From Fasciola hepatica (lineage: Eukaryota > Platyhelminthes > Trematoda > Plagiorchiida > Fasciolidae): a stretch of DNA of 64,000 nucleotides. Below are positions 60,548 through 64,000 of this stretch, in pieces. The notes beneath the pieces are model-generated. The model saw only the letters and a program-made list of their open reading frames with translations. It did no database searches and was not told where the DNA came from. Position 1 is the first letter of the stretch. The number at the start of each line of letters is the position of its first letter. The stretch spans positions 1,329,001 through 1,393,000 of the forward strand of contig CANUEZ040000013.1 in assembly GCA_948099385.1 (NCBI GenBank), read 5' to 3'. The translations under genes and the position numbers were made by a program.

Positions 60548-61440
60548 CTAACTCTCTATCTCTTCATTCCTTTGGAGATGACGCCACCGTTCATCCTTCT
60601 CTCTCTTATCGCACTCCCTGTCATGCCAACACCAACACTAATCGTGACTGCAATGCAATTCGTGCATCTTTAGACTCCGGCCTCGAACACATCTCCCCCT
60701 GGGGATCCCACAATCATGTGGCGTTTACTGCCTCCAAAACTTCTCTCCTCACATTTCTTTTGAAACACCATTCATTTTACCCACGTCCATCACTTGCTTC
60801 AACTGTACTGCATTCCACAGATCCTATCTTTCCTCTTGGCTTATCTATAACTTCTTCTCTATGCTGGTCCGTTTTCATATCTCAACTAACCTCAAAGTTG
60901 TTTGTGTTTCGCGCCAGACGCTTCTTCACACCAGCTCATCTTCTGCTATACAAAGCTCAAGTCCGTCCCGCATCTGAATACTGCGGTCACATTTGGGGTG
61001 GACCTTCGTCTACTTCTCTTTCTCTTCTTGACAGGATGCAACGAAAGGCCATCCGGCTGATCGACGACCCTTCTTTAACCTCTAATCTGCAGTCACTAAC
61101 CCATCGTCGGATGGTGGCTCTGTCGTCCCTTTTCCACCGGTACTACTATGGATTTTGTTCTTCTGAGCCTGCTTCGGCAGTTCCAATTCCTATAATCTTT
61201 TCCCCATCAACACGTACCCAGACAACTAGTCGTCGTTATCAAGTTTCTGTCACTGGATATCGTACTTCCATCTTTTATTCTTCTTCCCCCCTCCCCCCCC
61301 CCCGCGACCGTTAAACTGTGGAGCACTCTCCGTCCTTCTATCCTCTCACTCACTCACAGCATCCCTGGAAAAAAGCATGGTCAACAAACTGGTTGTTACG
61401 TGAATGTGGGGTTTGCCGTCCATACGGTAACTCACTTTAC
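60548..61440 (+). pseudogene. LINE reverse transcriptase C-terminal half (jockey/CR1-like), well preserved
   Basis: One frame is open for about 255 codons from 60548. It contains the motif C region FGDDATVHPSLSYRT, then RASLDSGLEHISPWGSHNHV and FTASKTSLL (thumb), HLLLYKAQVRPASEYCGHIW, LLDRMQRKAIRLIDDPSLTS and LTHRRMVALSSLFHRYYYGF. A C-rich homopolymer at about 61286-61303 shifts the frame, after which KLWSTLRPSILSLTHSI completes the typical C-terminal end. Endonuclease and fingers are absent. It is a different family from the RTE copies and looks less decayed than the other LINE remains. Placement in jockey or CR1 group is uncertain. Confidence 0.7.
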
Positions 61441-61465
61441 GTGCAAATAAAAACTGCTCGCGTGA

Positions 61466-61600
61466 GACTGAACTTCGTCTGGTATCTATCCGTTGACTTT
61501 TAGAGTATGATTCCAGCTCCGACTAGAGGAAGCAATCGATCCTGTGTAGCTTTTGAAATGCGGAGGTGTAAATCCATTACAGTGCGTCAAAATTTACTTT
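61466..61600 (-). mobile_element. Isolated 5' region of RTE subfamily alpha
   Basis: On the plus strand this stretch aligns with the 5' region of copies A (15866-15997) and C (54552-54689): gactgaacttcgtctgg through cgtcaaa, with shared blocks cttcgtctg-atctaccc-ttga and tgtatagctcttt-like tgtgtagctttt. None of the rest of the element lies next to it, so only this leader survived. It directly follows the jockey/CR1-like remnant. Confidence 0.55.
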
Positions 61601-62599
61601 TGTTGTGATTGACTGAACTGAATTGAGGACAGGTGGTGGGTTGAAAGCCTCGTACTGAGTTTTATTGATCAGTGAATTAAACTAACACAGCATTACTGGT
61701 CACCTCGTCATTCGAAGGCAATGAGACTTGGTTAACTGAAACATAGTTTTACTATTATGACAATGTAACTTCATTTCGACCAACATCTCGCCAGGATGTG
61801 ATACGTAACAGCACCGCATGCTAAGTAATCTAAGATGATATTATTATATCATAAATATTAGTGTTTCTTTTCAGAATGAGCAGGACCGTGTGCCACCGTG
61901 CGCGTCCCCAGTTAGCGGATAGAGGAACGGCCACAATCGCGGTAAACAATGAACAAGGTGCATTCACCAAATGAACCGTCACGAACGATCAGCAGCAATA
62001 CTCGAGGATGTGGTGGAATTTTCGCTTTGCTAACGTTCACCGTTCTAAAAACATCTGCGGACGACACCGTGACGTCGCGTGGTCCACACTAAGGTCATAG
62101 CTCCCTGTCGCGTTCCAATTACCCGACAAGGTTTCCCAGAGTAGACGAATGAACAATACGATTAGCCACCGGTCCATCTGGACCGACGCTGCTGTCTTTC
62201 AGGAAGCGCTTGACTGCGCGAAGGCTAGAGGTGCATCCCGAATAAAAAGGCCTACTCTGGACTGGACAACCGAGCAGTATAACAGCCCATAAGACACAAC
62301 AACGGCAGATATACCTAAAGTAATGGCTGACCATTGTCTCATGCACGCACATGACTGCTCCCTCACACCACGAAAAACACTTTTCTTTCCACTCCCTCAT
62401 TCATTTCCTTTACCTAGATACATTCTATTTCTTTTTCACACTTTACGGGAACTTCGATCGTCCGTACTAGTTCCAGTGCCTCTGGCGGAAATCCTGCCCA
62501 TGTACTCTTTCACCATTCTTCGACTAGTTTCCAAGTCTCATCAAACCCGCCACCACAGGCTGATGTCCTACTGCGTACTCAATGACCATTCAAACTAGT
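61601..62599. other. No gene recognised
   Basis: Short open frames. The last 100 bases may be leader of the RTE copy that follows. Confidence 0.5.
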
Positions 62600-63255
62600 C
62601 ATGTTCAATGTGCGAACCTTGATGCGTCTTGGACAACAGGCGGGTTTAGCTCGTATGGTTGAGTCCCTTGCTAGTGATGTGTATAGCATCCAAGAGGCGT
62701 GCATCCTGGACTATGGCTCCATCATCCGATTAAAGCCAAGTCCTAATCTTTCGGCGAAGTTTAATTTATGCCTTTTCGGGAACGATGAGGGTATGGCCTC
62801 TAGTCTTGCTGTCGTTGGCACTGACCTCAGTGAAAGACCTGAAGCAGAGCTGCTGAACTGGATTCCCGCTGACAATCGCTTGTGCGCAGTGAGACTTAGG
62901 AGTTCGCGCAAAACGAGAAACGACGGTCTCGAAAGACGGAATTTATTCGTTGTTTCGATGTATGCATCTACTGACTGCAGCTCAAATGCAGTCAAAGATG
63001 ATCTTTACCAAAAACTACAAAACCAACTGCGTAAAGCGAACCGGGTTCATGTCGTGATTTTGGCACGACAGACGAATACCAGAGTCGATCGGATGTCACC
63101 GGACGAGGCAAATTTAGGTTCTTTTGGAATGGATTTCCGTCGGTGCATCCTCAAACAACAAGGCCGGATGAGGTACCGTCGATATAACCCCCACTCCAAA
63201 CTGAGCGATCGAGTGATGAAACAGTCCCGAACCGTGCTCGGACCAAGGTCGCTTA
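62600..63255 (+). mobile_element. RTE endonuclease fragment H1
   Basis: Plus strand. An open frame from 62601 gives MFNVRTLMRLGQQAGLARMV, a decayed SETRIQ block (QEACILD), PEAELLNWIPADNRLCAVRL, NLFVVSMYASTDCSSNAVKD and VHVVILARQTNTRVDRMSPD, where the GDFN motif has become ARQTN. The order is that of an RTE AP-endonuclease. The frame drifts into unrelated sequence after about 63150. Confidence 0.7.
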
Positions 63256-64000
63256 CCGTATTTCCAAGAATATTCGTATCCCCACCAACGTGGCGAACTA
63301 CGGAACAGAAGATGAGCCCTACAATAACCCTCAACAGCTAATAAATCGAGTCCAGCGACGTGATATGCTCTTTATCGCCGGAGAGTGGAACGCTCGCACA
63401 GGTCACTAGGATGAGTCAACGCGACACGCCCTGGAAAATTTTGGCTTTGGTCAGCGTTGCGAGAATGATGACCACCTGGTCAGTTTGGCCGAATCTAACA
63501 GAATGCTCTTTCACAGCACCATCAAAAGCACTCAGTGACGTGGTATTCAAACGACCCTTGCATTGTGCATCAAATCCTAACAAAGTTTAACTTGGCTTCG
63601 TCTATGGAGGACTATTAAGCGTACCGCGGCACTTCGATGGAAAACACACGGTACAGACACGTCCTCCTGAAAACACGCTTTAGAATCCACTTGTTCACAC
63701 ACTCTAAGGCCTCTCGAACGACCCGAATAAAAGTCACAGCATTGGAAATCTAGGAGAAATGCTAAGCACTGCCACGCACAACTGCAACCCTCGTCACTCC
63801 GTAACCGACGTACCACCGAACGCCGTTCCATTAGAACAATCGACGACGATTAAATCCACGTTTAGAGAAGCTGCTTTAAAACACTAGGAAGAACCGGAAG
63901 ACGTCTGTAAGACTGTATCCATAAAGGCACACTTCAACTGTCAGCCAAAGCACACACAGCTTGGCTATCTGAAAGTAACGAACACCGTAGACTGCTACGA
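63256..64000 (+). mobile_element. Second RTE-type endonuclease fragment H2, runs off the window
   Basis: Right after H1 the plus strand starts a second, different AP-endonuclease: a YGTEDEPYNN block, then RVQRRDMLFIAGEWNARTG with the catalytic D-W-N changed to E-W-N, then HALENFGFGQRCENDDHLVS and SNRMLFHSTI. This resembles the RTE/BovB-like proteins often annotated as craniofacial development protein 2-like. Later parts are broken by stops. Having two GDFN-type blocks 290 bp apart shows that H1 and H2 are separate elements. Confidence 0.55.

Overview
The window looks like nuclear DNA from a flatworm, most likely a parasitic one such as a digenean. It is AT-rich and gene-poor, with long introns, long (AT)n tracts and many decayed retrotransposons. 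The non-LTR elements have an AP-endonuclease plus YADD reverse transcriptase of the RTE type, resembling elements I know from flatworm genomes. The phylum is an inference; no species can be named from the sequence alone.

Only one host gene is clearly recognisable. Four exons on the minus strand (35008-34697, 31787-31605, 25902-25690, 21100-20840) join without any frame change. Together they encode the second half of a PTB domain, the linker and two PDZ domains of an X11/Mint/LIN-10 (APBA-type) adaptor. Every junction is phase 0 with GT-AG ends. The upstream exons (amino terminus and first half of the PTB domain) and the short last exon were not found and may lie outside the window. The introns are 2.9, 5.7 and 4.6 kb and hold a Tc1-like transposon, RTE fragments, a palindromic MITE-like repeat and two (AT)n tracts of about 100 bp.

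The rest is mobile-element territory. From left to right: a tRNA-like SINE copy (2186-2345); an RTE 3' fragment (2709-3095); a decayed LINE RT region (about 5260-5660); a palindromic repeat with a (GA)n core (9157-9361); RTE copy A (12391-15997); a LINE endonuclease fragment (19840-20145); the adaptor gene with intronic elements (20840-35008); CR1-type RT remains (38030-38590); an RTE 3' end (39410-39800); a Tc1-like element carrying several nested insertions (41334-46861, including RTE copy B); RTE copy E (47240-49740); an older RTE element D split by a younger RTE copy C (50070-56270); a better preserved LINE RT fragment (60548-61440); and two joined RTE endonuclease fragments at the right edge (62600-64000).

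The most informative parts are structural: the nested Tc1-like locus with a foldback insertion and an unidentified long-inverted-repeat element, the C-in-D insertion with target duplications, and the mosaic origin of copy C. No prokaryotic operon, CRISPR array, rRNA or convincing functional tRNA gene was seen. No wholly new biological system is evident; the candidates for new description are repeat families.
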